Positions 1 to 6,267 are shown, numbered from the stretch's first letter. The stretch: DNA of 7,679 nucleotides from Nitrosospira sp. (GCA_030453055.1 JAKDLC010000091.1:1-7679); one strand, 5' to 3'. The notes: a model not told the origin generated them from the letters alone. Made by a program: numbers and translations.

Positions 1-118
1 GGATCGGAAGCACCTGGCACCTGGTGAAAGAGATTTAATTGGTTGATTTTAGCAGTATTCGATAAAGGTTGCCATCGTACCGGCCCAAGCGTACCGGCCC
101 GAGTTGCGCCACATTTAA
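1..118. other. left flank, no gene assigned
   Basis: All three forward frames hit a stop within the first 46 bases, so at most the last few codons of an upstream gene could be here, and nothing identifies one. The stretch contains a 14-bp tandem duplication (76-103) and a 7-bp duplication CACCTGG CACCTGG at 11-24. It ends in TTAA immediately before the repeat that starts at 119. Confidence 0.5.
76..103. repeat. 14-bp tandem duplication
   Basis: Two adjacent copies of CGTACCGGCCCAAG / CGTACCGGCCCGAG match at 13 of 14 bases. This is directly visible. The function is unknown; it may be a simple slippage duplication in non-coding DNA. Confidence 0.75.
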
Positions 119-229
119 CCTAAATCCGGTAGTTGGCCGCTCGTTTAGTAGATCAGAGTCATGATCAATAACAATATTTCGTATTATTTGACGCTCACCT
201 TCGGGATGAGGCCGCTACGGGGTGAATTG
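119..229 (+). repeat. direct repeat copy 1, left end of an IS-like element
   Basis: This 111-bp block aligns without gaps to 7569-7679, with 11 mismatches by eye (about 90% identity). Homology begins sharply at CCTAAATCC; the base before it (118 versus 7568) already differs. Its first 20 bases recur inverted at 1637-1656. A sharp CCT start and an inverted partner about 1.5 kb away are what an insertion-sequence end looks like. IS1380-family elements such as ISEcp1 begin CCTAGAT and are of similar size, so that family is the best guess from memory. A small hairpin lies at 194-210. The block is preceded by TTAA. Confidence 0.8.
194..210 (+). other. hairpin in repeat copy 1 (TTCG-type loop)
   Basis: CTCACC (194-199) can pair with GATGAG (205-210) with one C-A mismatch. 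The same position in copy 2 (7644-7660) pairs perfectly, CTCACC with GGTGAG. Keeping the fold despite base changes suggests that the structure matters. Hairpins just upstream of a transposase start are known in some insertion sequences to shield it from outside transcription; that role here is inference. Confidence 0.5.
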
Positions 230-233
230 CGGG

Positions 234-293
234 ATGACGACAGAGTTTACACCCCAGTTTCTTGATGCAATAATAATCATCAATAATCAATAA
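234..293 (+). pseudogene. possible 19-codon transposase stub
   Basis: An ATG 4 bases beyond the shared repeat opens a short frame encoding MTTEFTPQFLDAIIIINNQ, which stops at 291-293. IS1380-family transposases often begin with a similar MTTE(C)TP-like peptide, so the first seven or so codons may be all that remains of the element's transposase. From about codon 11 the sequence becomes AT-rich and no longer looks like a transposase. GGGG at 219-222 could serve as a weak ribosome binding site. The resemblance rests on recall of the family N-terminus and a very short match; it could be chance. Confidence 0.3.
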
Positions 294-302
294 GTTAAAA
301 AC

Positions 303-318
303 TGGCACTATTCTTGCT
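303..318 (+). promoter_or_regulatory. sigma-54 (RpoN) -24/-12 promoter of the PEP-CTERM gene
   Basis: TGGCAC (303-308), five bases, then TTGCT (314-318) matches the -24/-12 consensus. The diagnostic GG (304-305) and GC (316-317) are exactly 10 bases apart. Transcription would start about 12 bases after the GC, near 328-330, giving a ~45-base leader before the ATG at 374. PEP-CTERM genes in many proteobacteria are known to be controlled by RpoN with the PrsK/PrsR sensor-regulator pair. I do not recognise an activator site upstream. Confidence 0.82.
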
Positions 319-363
319 TGTACTTAGGTGTCGTCGATACAAACAAAAAACGCTTAACTTATT

Positions 364-368
364 GGAGG
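364..368 (+). promoter_or_regulatory. strong ribosome binding site of the PEP-CTERM gene
   Basis: GGAGG, within TTGGAGGGAG, ends 5 bases before the ATG at 374. It decides the start. The longer open frame beginning at 314 would start inside the -12 element of the promoter and before the expected transcript start. Confidence 0.85.
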
Positions 369-373
369 GAGTC

Positions 374-1072
374 ATGAAACTTGGTCGGGTTATCGCGAGA
401 ACCAAAATCATTGCAAGCGCATTGATAGGACTTGGAATTATCACTGTACCTTTGTCGGCTTCGGCGCTCACGATCGATATAAATACATATGTAGCCGGCA
501 GTCCCGCGTCTGGAAACGCCACGGTCGCTACCTTGACACTAACCCAGAACGGAGCAAATGTAGACTTTAATCTCAGCAATTCAGTAAATAATCTTCCAGG
601 GGGTATCGGAGATGATGCCTTCATATCTCAACTGCTGTTTTCTTATGACACCGATCCCCTTCTCACGAGTGCTTCATTCTTGAACTTTGGAGGAACACAA
701 TCAATATATCAAGTCCACATCGATCCCTCAGGGACGAACGCCGACTATGATTTTTATTTGGAGCTCGAGTATCCTAAGTCGGCCGCCGATCGATTTATAA
801 ACGGCGAATTTACTACGTGGACAATCAGCAATGTTGCGATAAACGATTTTCTCGGCTCCGTTTCCGGTAGCGGCGCCGGCGCCTTGGCCATGGTGCATAT
901 TCAGCAGGTCGGCGCCGGGTCGGACGGAAAAGATTCCCTGAAATATGTCGGTAGTGTCGGGACTCCTCCGCCGCCGCCGGATCCTCAAAATCCGGTTCCG
1001 GAACCCGCATCGCTGGCGCTTATGGGTATTGGATTGTTGAGTCTGGGCGTAATGCGTAAGCGTAAAAAGTAG
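374..1072 (+). CDS. PEP-CTERM sorting domain-containing secreted protein
   Basis: The 232-residue protein has a signal peptide: a basic start (KLGR...RTK), a hydrophobic core at about residues 12-28 and a likely cleavage after ASA (29-31). The mature part is rich in T, N, S and G, has no cysteine, and looks like a beta-rich extracellular domain. A proline linker (TPPPPPDP) precedes the C-terminal sorting signal at about 208-232: VPEPAS, a hydrophobic helix and a basic MRKRKK tail. Exosortase (EpsH/XrtA type) is known to cleave such signals during export, usually in exopolysaccharide-producing cells. The body matches no enzyme I recognise, so the specific role is unknown. The gene has its own sigma-54 promoter and terminator, is more AT-rich than the lipid genes to its right, and lies between IS-like ends. 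No exosortase gene is in the window. Confidence 0.9.
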   Translation: MKLGRVIARTKIIASALIGLGIITVPLSASALTIDINTYVAGSPASGNATVATLTLTQNGANVDFNLSNSVNNLPGGIGDDAFISQLLFSYDTDPLLTSASFLNFGGTQSIYQVHIDPSGTNADYDFYLELEYPKSAADRFINGEFTTWTISNVAINDFLGSVSGSGAGALAMVHIQQVGAGSDGKDSLKYVGSVGTPPPPPDPQNPVPEPASLALMGIGLLSLGVMRKRKK

Positions 1073-1103
1073 CCGCCTAATCCGATAAAACCACTGATTC
1101 TAG

Positions 1104-1145
1104 ACAACCCGCCTCAGCAATCCGCTGATGCGGGTTGTTTGTTTG
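1104..1145 (+). terminator. rho-independent terminator after the PEP-CTERM gene
   Basis: ACAACCCGC (1104-1112) pairs perfectly with GCGGGTTGT (1130-1138). Inside it TCAGC (1114-1118) pairs with GCTGA (1124-1128) around a five-base loop, with one C-T mismatch between the stems. A T-rich tract (TTGTTTG) follows. It lies 31 bases after the stop codon and makes the PEP-CTERM gene a single-gene transcript. Confidence 0.9.
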
Positions 1146-1310
1146 GTGACTTCGGTAAATGCTGGACGAGTCAGGCGAACGCTGAGCTTCGGTATCCTTT
1201 TGTTATGAAGGCAATGCGAGGCTCTCCGAGCCCTGGATAAATCTACCCCGGCCGTATTCCGTCTGGTTTGTTTCCTCATCTCTTTTTTTTAATCTGTGGA
1301 GAATACACGC

Positions 1311-1565
1311 TCACTGCGCATTGAATATGACAGGGAACAAGTACCTCAATACCGCGCCCATGATCCAGATGATAAGTATTAAACTCGAGATCACGGCTAC
1401 TCCTTCGGCGATTACCGATATAAGCGTCGCACCGAGGCTATTAAATTCCTGCTGTCCGGCCTCATTGCGCCGGCGGCGGCGGCGTTGCATCACCCACATT
1501 TGCAGCATGAAGACGACAGGGATGAGAGCGAGAGAAATTAGCAGATTATATTCAGGACTGTCCAT
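1311..1565 (-). CDS. small two-helix membrane protein, unknown function
   Basis: The predicted protein has 84 residues. It has a short N-terminus (MDSPEYN), a hydrophobic helix at about 8-26 (LLISLALIPVVFMLQMWVM), a strongly basic QRRRRRRNE loop at 27-35, and a long second hydrophobic stretch at about 46-80. By the positive-inside rule both ends would be periplasmic and the Arg loop cytoplasmic. On the minus strand AAAAGG stands about 10 bases before the ATG, a modest ribosome binding site. It points towards the terminator of the PEP-CTERM gene and lies inside the same IR-bounded interval. I do not recognise the family. The membrane pattern favours a real gene over the overlapping plus-strand frame, which has no such structure. 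Confidence 0.55.
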   Translation of the reverse strand: MDSPEYNLLISLALIPVVFMLQMWVMQRRRRRRNEAGQQEFNSLGATLISVIAEGVAVISSLILIIWIMGAVLRYLFPVIFNAQ

Positions 1566-1636
1566 TAATAGTCGACCTTTTTTCTTTGTAAGATAACAAT
1601 ACAGCTATGTACCGCTAAAACTGCACACGCCACCCC

Positions 1637-1656
1637 GCCCAACTACCGGATTCAGG
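1637..1656 (-). repeat. inverted terminal repeat, right end of the IS-like element
   Basis: Read on the minus strand this is CCTGAATCCGGTAGTTGGGC, matching 119-138 at 18 of 20 positions in opposite orientation. Homology does not continue inward beyond about 20 bases, as expected for the two different ends of an insertion sequence. TTGA follows at 1657-1660, against TTAA before the left end. Confidence 0.75.
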
Positions 1657-1806
1657 TTGAAAGGTGCGAACGATGGCGTATCACTGCTTTCACTTTCTGT
1701 TGAAGGGTTAACCGTCGTTGTCACAATAGATGATATCGCAAATGCCAAAATGGTAAAATCGGTGATTATTTTATGAATCCCCCCCCTAGCCTATAAAAGT
1801 CACTAT

Positions 1807-1821
1807 AGCAATGATATTGCT
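1807..1821. promoter_or_regulatory. perfect inverted repeat, possible operator
   Basis: AGCAAT-GAT-ATTGCT has two perfect 6-bp arms around a 3-bp centre. It lies ~155 bases before the acyltransferase start and between two candidate -10 boxes. The size suits a dimeric transcription factor. It is too short and T-poor on its 3' side to be a terminator. The regulator is unknown. Confidence 0.35.
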
Positions 1822-1881
1822 CGAAGCTTCCGTGAGTGTAGTAACAGGATTGTCGGGATCTGCGTCATCGTAACCGGTAAT

Positions 1882-1887
1882 TATACT
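1882..1887 (+). promoter_or_regulatory. candidate -10 box for the lipid gene group
   Basis: TATACT matches the sigma-70 -10 consensus at five of six positions. The hexamer at the correct distance upstream (TCTGCG, 1859-1864) is a poor -35, so this is only a candidate. It would give a leader of about 80 bases to the ATG at 1976. Confidence 0.25.
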
Positions 1888-1975
1888 ATCACACGTCATC
1901 AACGGCCATTGAGTTTACGCACCTGTGCGCGCATGGCGAACGCTATGGGATTGCTCGCGCATATATTTTTTCGTC

Positions 1976-3130
1976 ATGAATGACAAGCCGGGTCAGGTCG
2001 TATCCACGGCGGTTACGGTGCGTCCGGTCACCAATCGCCGTGAGATGGGGGTGTTTATCGATGTTCCATGGCGGATATACGCAGACGACCCGATGTGGGT
2101 TCCGCCATTACGCCTGGAGCGGCGCCTGCATTTTTCCGGATTCAATCCATTTTTCAAGCATGGAGAATGGCAGGCGTGGGTCGCATACCGGAATAATCAG
2201 CCGATGGGAAGGATCAGCGCCCAAATCGATGAGCTGCATCGGCAACGCTATGGTGCGGATACCGGTCATTTTGGCTTGCTCGAATGCGTAGACGATGCGG
2301 AGGTGGCCGCGGCGCTGGTAAAGACCGCCGAGGCGTGGTTGTTTGCCCGGCACACCAGGCATGTCAGCGGACCATTCAACTTATCCATCAATCAGGAGTG
2401 CGGCGTCCTGGTGAATGGCTTCGATACGCCGCCAATGGTGATGATGCCGCATTCGCGCAAATGGTATGGCCGTTTGCTGGAAGAACAGGGCTATCGGCCA
2501 CTGAAGGACCTGCTTGCCTATTGGGTGGAGGTGGACCATAAGGTCCCTCGAATGATGAGTACCGTGATCGAGAGATTTTCCGGACAGGTACGGTTGAGGA
2601 CGCTACGCCGCAACAAGTTCAGCGAAGAGATGGAAATACTGCGTGATATATTCAATGATGCCTGGTCGGAGAACTGGGGCTTCGTTCCTTTCACGGAGGC
2701 CGAGTTTGCCGAGCTTGGCGCCAGCCTTCGCCTGCTCGTAGCCGATGATTTTATCCAGATCGCCGAAGTTGACGACGTTCCGGCGGCGTTCATGGTGGGC
2801 ATACCCAACCTCAACGAGGTCTTCGCCCGACTCGATGGGAGGTTATTCCCATTCGGCTGGGTTCGCCTGATCAAACATGTCAAATCCGAAGGGTTTCGTA
2901 CGGGCCGGATACCGTTGATGGGAGTCCGCAAGCAATTCCGGAATACCCCGCTCGGCATGTCGCTGGCATTCATGGTAATCGACGCGCCGCGGCAGTCAGC
3001 AATCTCCAGGGGGGTCCAGGCAGTTGAATTATCATGGATACTGGAGGATAACAAACCAATGCGTACCATTCTCGCCAGCCTGGGGTGCAGGGAATACAAG
3101 CGATATCGAATTTATGGAAAAACGCTGTGA
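1976..3130 (+). CDS. GNAT-fold acyltransferase, bacterial ceramide synthase-like family
   Basis: The 384-residue protein belongs to a GNAT-like family often mislabelled dATP pyrophosphohydrolase. Its best-known member is the Caulobacter ceramide synthase bCerS, which N-acylates a sphingoid base. Features recalled for the family and seen here: FIDVPWRIYADDPMWVPP (27-44), GRISAQID (78-85), SGPFNLSINQECGVLVNGFDTPP (~132-155), NDAWSENWGFVPF (227-239), PLMGVRKQF (313-321) and ELSWILEDN (351-359). There is no signal peptide, so it is probably cytoplasmic or membrane-associated. The ATG at 1976 fits the family N-terminus but has no clear Shine-Dalgarno; a GTG at 1925 would add 17 residues. It is the first gene of the group, and its stop overlaps the next start. 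Family membership is fairly secure; ceramide as product is inference. Confidence 0.82.
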   Translation: MNDKPGQVVSTAVTVRPVTNRREMGVFIDVPWRIYADDPMWVPPLRLERRLHFSGFNPFFKHGEWQAWVAYRNNQPMGRISAQIDELHRQRYGADTGHFGLLECVDDAEVAAALVKTAEAWLFARHTRHVSGPFNLSINQECGVLVNGFDTPPMVMMPHSRKWYGRLLEEQGYRPLKDLLAYWVEVDHKVPRMMSTVIERFSGQVRLRTLRRNKFSEEMEILRDIFNDAWSENWGFVPFTEAEFAELGASLRLLVADDFIQIAEVDDVPAAFMVGIPNLNEVFARLDGRLFPFGWVRLIKHVKSEGFRTGRIPLMGVRKQFRNTPLGMSLAFMVIDAPRQSAISRGVQAVELSWILEDNKPMRTILASLGCREYKRYRIYGKTL

Positions 3131-3999
3131 TTGAACCATCCGATAACAGGGAAAATATAATTAGAACGGACCAATTTACCGCTCTGGTGCTGGCGGCGGA
3201 CCGGACGGCCAATGATCCGATCGCCGTCAAGACCGGTATGGCCTGCAAGGCGATTGCCCCGATCTATGGAACGCCAATGATCATACGCGTCCTGGATGCG
3301 CTGGAAGCCAGCGGCATGGTGAAGACAATTGTGGTATGCGGACCACCCGAGTCCGCGATTCCCGATTGTCCGGAGTTGGAGAAACGGATCGAATGCGGTC
3401 GTGTCACGTGGCTGCCGAATCTGGACTCCCCCAGTCGCAGCGCCAATAGCGGCCTCTCGCACATCGATCAGGACGCTCCGGTCTTGCTGACGACAGCGGA
3501 TCATGCGTTATTGACGCCGTCAATAGTGCGGTATTTTTTAGGCGAATCGCAAATGACTACCAGTGACGCCACGGTGGGAGTGGTTAAATATGAAGATGTC
3601 GCGGCGGCATTTCCCGGCGTAAAGCGAACCGTAATACGATTGCGCGGTGGGGGCGTCTGCGGTTGCAATCTGTATGCATTTCTTAATAATCGTGGCCGCG
3701 GCCTGGTTTCGTTCTGGCGGCGCGCGGAAGATCTGCGCAAGCGTCCTTGGTTATTGATCGCGCAGATCTTCGGTCCTATGGCTGTTCTGTCCTATCTGCT
3801 CGGGTCGCTGACGCTCGACCGGGCGCTCGATGCCGTCTCGGCCAAAACCGGCATCGTCGTGGGGCCGGTATTTCTGCCTTATCCCCAGGCTGGCGTTGAT
3901 GTGGATAAGGTTGAGGATATGCTGCTGGCGGAATCCGTCCTGGCGGGAGCGGCGCCGCTTGCTCGCGAAGAAACGGATTTGTGCGACCCGCTCCCGTAG
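3127..3999 (+). CDS. MobA-like nucleotidyltransferase (NTP_transf_3 type)
   Basis: The 290-residue protein has a Rossmann-like nucleotidyltransferase fold. A nucleotide-binding start FTALVLAADR...DP (17-31) is followed by a basic K41 in CKAIAPIYGTPM, where the family usually has LAGGxGxR...K. TTADHALL follows, with the probable metal-binding Asp at 125. GVDVDKVEDMLLAE near 256-269 is typical of the C-terminus. Such enzymes join an NTP to a phosphorylated sugar or alcohol; here the likely product is a CDP-activated headgroup for the phosphatidyltransferase downstream, which is inference. The GTG at 3127 is chosen because GTGA overlaps the stop of the acyltransferase gene (coupled translation), with GGA at 3115-3117 as a weak ribosome binding site. 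An in-frame ATG at 3085 would add 14 residues inside the previous gene. Confidence 0.8.
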   Translation: MIEPSDNRENIIRTDQFTALVLAADRTANDPIAVKTGMACKAIAPIYGTPMIIRVLDALEASGMVKTIVVCGPPESAIPDCPELEKRIECGRVTWLPNLDSPSRSANSGLSHIDQDAPVLLTTADHALLTPSIVRYFLGESQMTTSDATVGVVKYEDVAAAFPGVKRTVIRLRGGGVCGCNLYAFLNNRGRGLVSFWRRAEDLRKRPWLLIAQIFGPMAVLSYLLGSLTLDRALDAVSAKTGIVVGPVFLPYPQAGVDVDKVEDMLLAESVLAGAAPLAREETDLCDPLP

Positions 4000-4028
4000 C
4001 GTAAAGAGCGCCTTGCCACCAACTCGCC

Positions 4029-4032
4029 AGGA
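4029..4032 (+). promoter_or_regulatory. ribosome binding site for the LptF-like gene
   Basis: AGGA, within AGGAAAG, stands 8 bases before the GTG at 4041. It supports a GTG start where no suitable ATG is available. Confidence 0.7.
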
Positions 4033-4040
4033 AAGAATCC

Positions 4041-5117
4041 GTGAAAATAATAGAACGATATATCACGCGTGAGTTACTGATACCGTTTACGGTGGTAATC
4101 GTCATCCTGGCGGCGTTATTCTCGAGTTTTAGCAGTGCCCGCTTTCTGGCCGGGGCGCTCACGGAATCGCTCGGCGTTGCCGCCATGCTGAAGCTTGTGT
4201 TGCTGAAGACATTGATTGCGCTGGAGGTACTCATGCCAATCGCCCTCTATGTCGCTATTATCATGGGTCTGGGCCGATTGCACAGGGATCAGGAAATTAA
4301 CGTATTACGTTCCGCCGGTGTCAGCGAGCGCCGCATAGTCTATGCTGTACTCATAGTCGCCATTCCCGCGGGTATTGTCAGCGGGGTTCTGTCTGTCTTC
4401 GTACGCCCATGGGCCTATGAAGAAAGCTATATGCTGAATGCGCAGGCAGAGGCTGAATTAAACATGGATCGGTTCCAGGCCGGGCGCTTCTATGGAAGCG
4501 AGGGCAGTGGCAGGGTGGTCTATATTCAAGCCAAGGACAGCGCCGGCAAACGGATGAAAGATGTGTTTCATTACATCAATAAGGGCGATAGCAGCGAGAT
4601 CATTATTGCCAGGGAAGCCCGCCAGCAGGAGCCGGCAGCCGACGAACGACCCCAAATACATCTTCTTGACGGCGTTATTTACCGGCTCGCGCATGCTGCA
4701 CCAAAAGACACCATTGTCCAGTTCGAAAAATTGGTATATTTCACTGATAACGGTAATGCATTGGATTACAAACGCAAAGCCGCCGCTACCGAGGCCTTGG
4801 GTCGATCCGATCAACCACGTGACATAGCCGAATTCCAATGGCGGGTCTCACGTCCCATCGCTACGATTCTGCTGGCGCTGATCGCCATACCATTCAGCCG
4901 CGCTTCGCCTCGTCAGGACAAGGGTGAAAAGACGTATTATGTCGCCGCCCTGGTTTTTGCGATCTATTATATCCTGAACGGATTAGCCCAAACATGGGTG
5001 GAGCAGGGCGCTATCGGCAGAATTCCCGGCGTCTGGTGGCTGTACCTCCTGATGTTGATGGTTGCGCTTTATTTGCTGTCACCCGGTTTCTGGCGGAAGC
5101 CATTCCTGCGCCGATGA
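4041..5117 (+). CDS. lptF: LptF-like permease (YjgP/YjgQ family)
   Basis: The 358-residue inner-membrane protein has the LptF/LptG layout. Three helices come first (about 13-35, 53-78 and 98-120), then a large periplasmic beta-jellyroll domain (~125-268), then three helices (~275-292, 303-323 and 333-352). The cytoplasmic segment GRLHRDQEINVLRSAGVS carries the family's E-x-x-x-L-R-x-A-G coupling-helix motif. The N-terminus KIIERYITRELLIPF is typical. In the Lpt system LptF and LptG, with the LptB ATPase, extract lipopolysaccharide towards LptC/LptA. The usual lptF neighbour (pepA, leucyl aminopeptidase) is absent and the gene sits among lipid-synthesis genes, so this may be a paralogous pair handling another lipid. 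It starts at GTG and overlaps the next gene by ATGA. Confidence 0.85.
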   Translation: MKIIERYITRELLIPFTVVIVILAALFSSFSSARFLAGALTESLGVAAMLKLVLLKTLIALEVLMPIALYVAIIMGLGRLHRDQEINVLRSAGVSERRIVYAVLIVAIPAGIVSGVLSVFVRPWAYEESYMLNAQAEAELNMDRFQAGRFYGSEGSGRVVYIQAKDSAGKRMKDVFHYINKGDSSEIIIAREARQQEPAADERPQIHLLDGVIYRLAHAAPKDTIVQFEKLVYFTDNGNALDYKRKAAATEALGRSDQPRDIAEFQWRVSRPIATILLALIAIPFSRASPRQDKGEKTYYVAALVFAIYYILNGLAQTWVEQGAIGRIPGVWWLYLLMLMVALYLLSPGFWRKPFLRR

Positions 5118-6178
5118 CAATAATCAATCGGTATCTTGTCTTTCAGGTGTTGATGGGTCTGGGCATCGCCACCGCGGTACTCTTGCCGTTGTTCAGCTTT
5201 CTCGACTTGCTGGATCAGCTGGACGATGTCGGAAAGGGGACTTACCGGATCCAGGACGCGTTCCTGCATACCGCGCTATTGTTGCCGCGCAGGTTTGTCC
5301 AACTGGCGCCTTTTATCGCGCTGCTGGGCAATGTGATCGCATTGGGGCGGCTGGCGGTCAATTCAGAGCTGACCGCTTTACGGGTGGCGGGTGTTTCCCC
5401 AATTCGTATCAGCGTGGCCCCGCTTGGGGTTGGACTGGTGCTTTTGACATGCATTGCCGTACTCGAGCAGTTTATTGCTCCCCAACTCCAGCAGAGAGCG
5501 ATTTCTTCCCGCGCCGTCGCGCTTGACAAGAGCGCGGCGCTTGGCAAGCATCTGGGTATCTGGACCCGGGATGAACGGAATATATTACGTATCGGCGAGA
5601 TGCTGCATGCAAAAAAGGCCGCGGATATAGAGGTAATGCATTTTGACGAGAACGGCTTTCTGCTGACCTACACCCATGCCAAATATGCGGATATCATATC
5701 TGATGATCTGTGGAAGTTAAGCGACGTCACCACCAAGACCTTTACGGAAAACCGCATCGAGTCTGCAAGCGCAAGTTCGATGAACTGGAAATCGTTTCTG
5801 AATCCCGATGATATTGCAACGCTGACCAAGTCACCGGAGAGTCTTTCACCCATCGAGTTGTTTCTGCACGTGCGTTTCCTGCGCGCCACCGGCCAGGAGG
5901 CGGACGCCTATGCGCTGGCTTTGTGGCGAAAGGCCGGAGGAGCATTGACAACGATCGCGATGTTACTGCTTTCCATACCCTTTGTTTTCGGATCGGTACG
6001 GGCAGGCCTCGGTAACAAACTGGTACTCGCGTCAATGCTCGGTCTCAGTGTATATTTGTTCGATCAGGTCATCGCAAATACGGGTCTATTGCTGCATTTG
6101 AACCCGGCCCTGACCGCGCTTGCCCCCGGACTGGTGCTGATCATCTTTGCCAATTTCTGGTTGCGGCGGGTGTTTTAG
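5114..6178 (+). CDS. lptG: LptG-like permease (YjgP/YjgQ family)
   Basis: The 354-residue protein partners the preceding permease and has the same layout: TIINRYLVFQVL at the N-terminus, first helix at about 12-32, two more before ~125, a periplasmic jellyroll (~130-270) and three C-terminal helices ending in FANFWLRRVF. GRLAVNSELTALRVAGVS repeats the coupling-helix motif of LptF-type proteins. The ATG at 5114 overlaps the TGA of the upstream gene (ATGA), so translation is probably coupled and the two proteins are made in equal amounts, as expected for a heterodimeric transporter core. No LptB-type ATPase is nearby, so the pair must share one encoded elsewhere. Whether the cargo is LPS or another lipid cannot be read from the sequence. 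Confidence 0.85.
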   Translation: MTIINRYLVFQVLMGLGIATAVLLPLFSFLDLLDQLDDVGKGTYRIQDAFLHTALLLPRRFVQLAPFIALLGNVIALGRLAVNSELTALRVAGVSPIRISVAPLGVGLVLLTCIAVLEQFIAPQLQQRAISSRAVALDKSAALGKHLGIWTRDERNILRIGEMLHAKKAADIEVMHFDENGFLLTYTHAKYADIISDDLWKLSDVTTKTFTENRIESASASSMNWKSFLNPDDIATLTKSPESLSPIELFLHVRFLRATGQEADAYALALWRKAGGALTTIAMLLLSIPFVFGSVRAGLGNKLVLASMLGLSVYLFDQVIANTGLLLHLNPALTALAPGLVLIIFANFWLRRVF

Positions 6179-6239
6179 ACCGCTTGCTTATTATTTTCCA
6201 TTGGAGTAGAAGAATTCGGCGCTCGTTCCGTATAGGGTA

Positions 6240-6267
6240 TTGCCGTGGTAGAGATATGGCATATATT
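6240..6267 (+). promoter_or_regulatory. candidate sigma-70 promoter for the phosphatidyltransferase gene
   Basis: TTGCCG (6240-6245), a 16-base spacer and TATATT (6262-6267) form a fair -35/-10 pair in the 187-bp gap after the LptG-like gene. It gives a leader of roughly 90 bases. No terminator hairpin is seen in the gap, so read-through from the upstream genes is also likely. Confidence 0.4.

Larger units (their letters stand above)
119..1656. mobile_element. putative transposase-less IS-derived element with PEP-CTERM cargo
   Basis: The interval is bounded by CCTAAATCCGGTAGTTGGCC at 119-138 and, inverted, CCTGAATCCGGTAGTTGGGC at 1656-1637 (18 of 20 identical). The outside flanks are TTAA (115-118) and TTGA (1657-1660), close to a 4-bp target duplication. 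The 1538-bp length fits an IS1380-type element, but no transposase is present. In its place are a sigma-54 promoter, a PEP-CTERM gene, a terminator and a small minus-strand membrane protein gene. Either these genes are cargo mobilised in trans, or a decayed IS was later filled or rearranged. The inverted ends are observed; mobility and family are inferred. Confidence 0.5.
1657..1975. other. non-coding stretch upstream of the lipid gene group
   Basis: No convincing gene is seen in these ~320 bases. They hold a run of eight C (1779-1786), a perfect 15-bp inverted repeat (1807-1821) and two weak sigma-70-like -10 hexamers, TATAAA (1792-1797) and TATACT (1882-1887), neither with a good -35. One frame is open from the IR edge to a TGA at 1774-1776 but resembles nothing I know. 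The promoter of the downstream group probably lies here. Confidence 0.5.

Noticed and set aside
314..373. Longer N-terminus of the PEP-CTERM protein beginning at 314
   Set aside because: It would start at a TTG inside the sigma-54 -12 element, upstream of the expected transcript start. The ATG at 374 has a strong GGAGG and begins a proper signal peptide.
1220..1232. GGCTC-TCC-GAGCC hairpin as a terminator for the small minus-strand gene
   Set aside because: The stem is only 5 bp and is not followed by a T run on either strand; the T8 at 1283-1290 is about 50 bases away.
966..1484. CCG-repeat in the PEP-CTERM linker (966-979) and CGG-repeat in the small gene (1471-1484) as a deliberate inverted repeat
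   Set aside because: Both are explained by coding: a Pro5 linker and an Arg6 run read from opposite strands. The match is low-complexity sequence.
2518..3099. 193-residue minus-strand open frame
   Set aside because: It lies wholly opposite the acyltransferase gene, whose translation matches a known family. The minus-strand product is Ser/Arg-rich and unlike any protein.
3776..4234. 152-residue minus-strand open frame across the nucleotidyltransferase/LptF boundary
   Set aside because: It is antisense to two well-supported genes, its composition is Arg/Pro/Ala-rich, and it has no domain or ribosome binding site.
5062..5526. 154-residue plus-strand frame overlapping the two permeases
   Set aside because: It is an out-of-frame shadow of the LptF-like gene end and LptG-like gene start, and shows none of the membrane pattern expected at that place.
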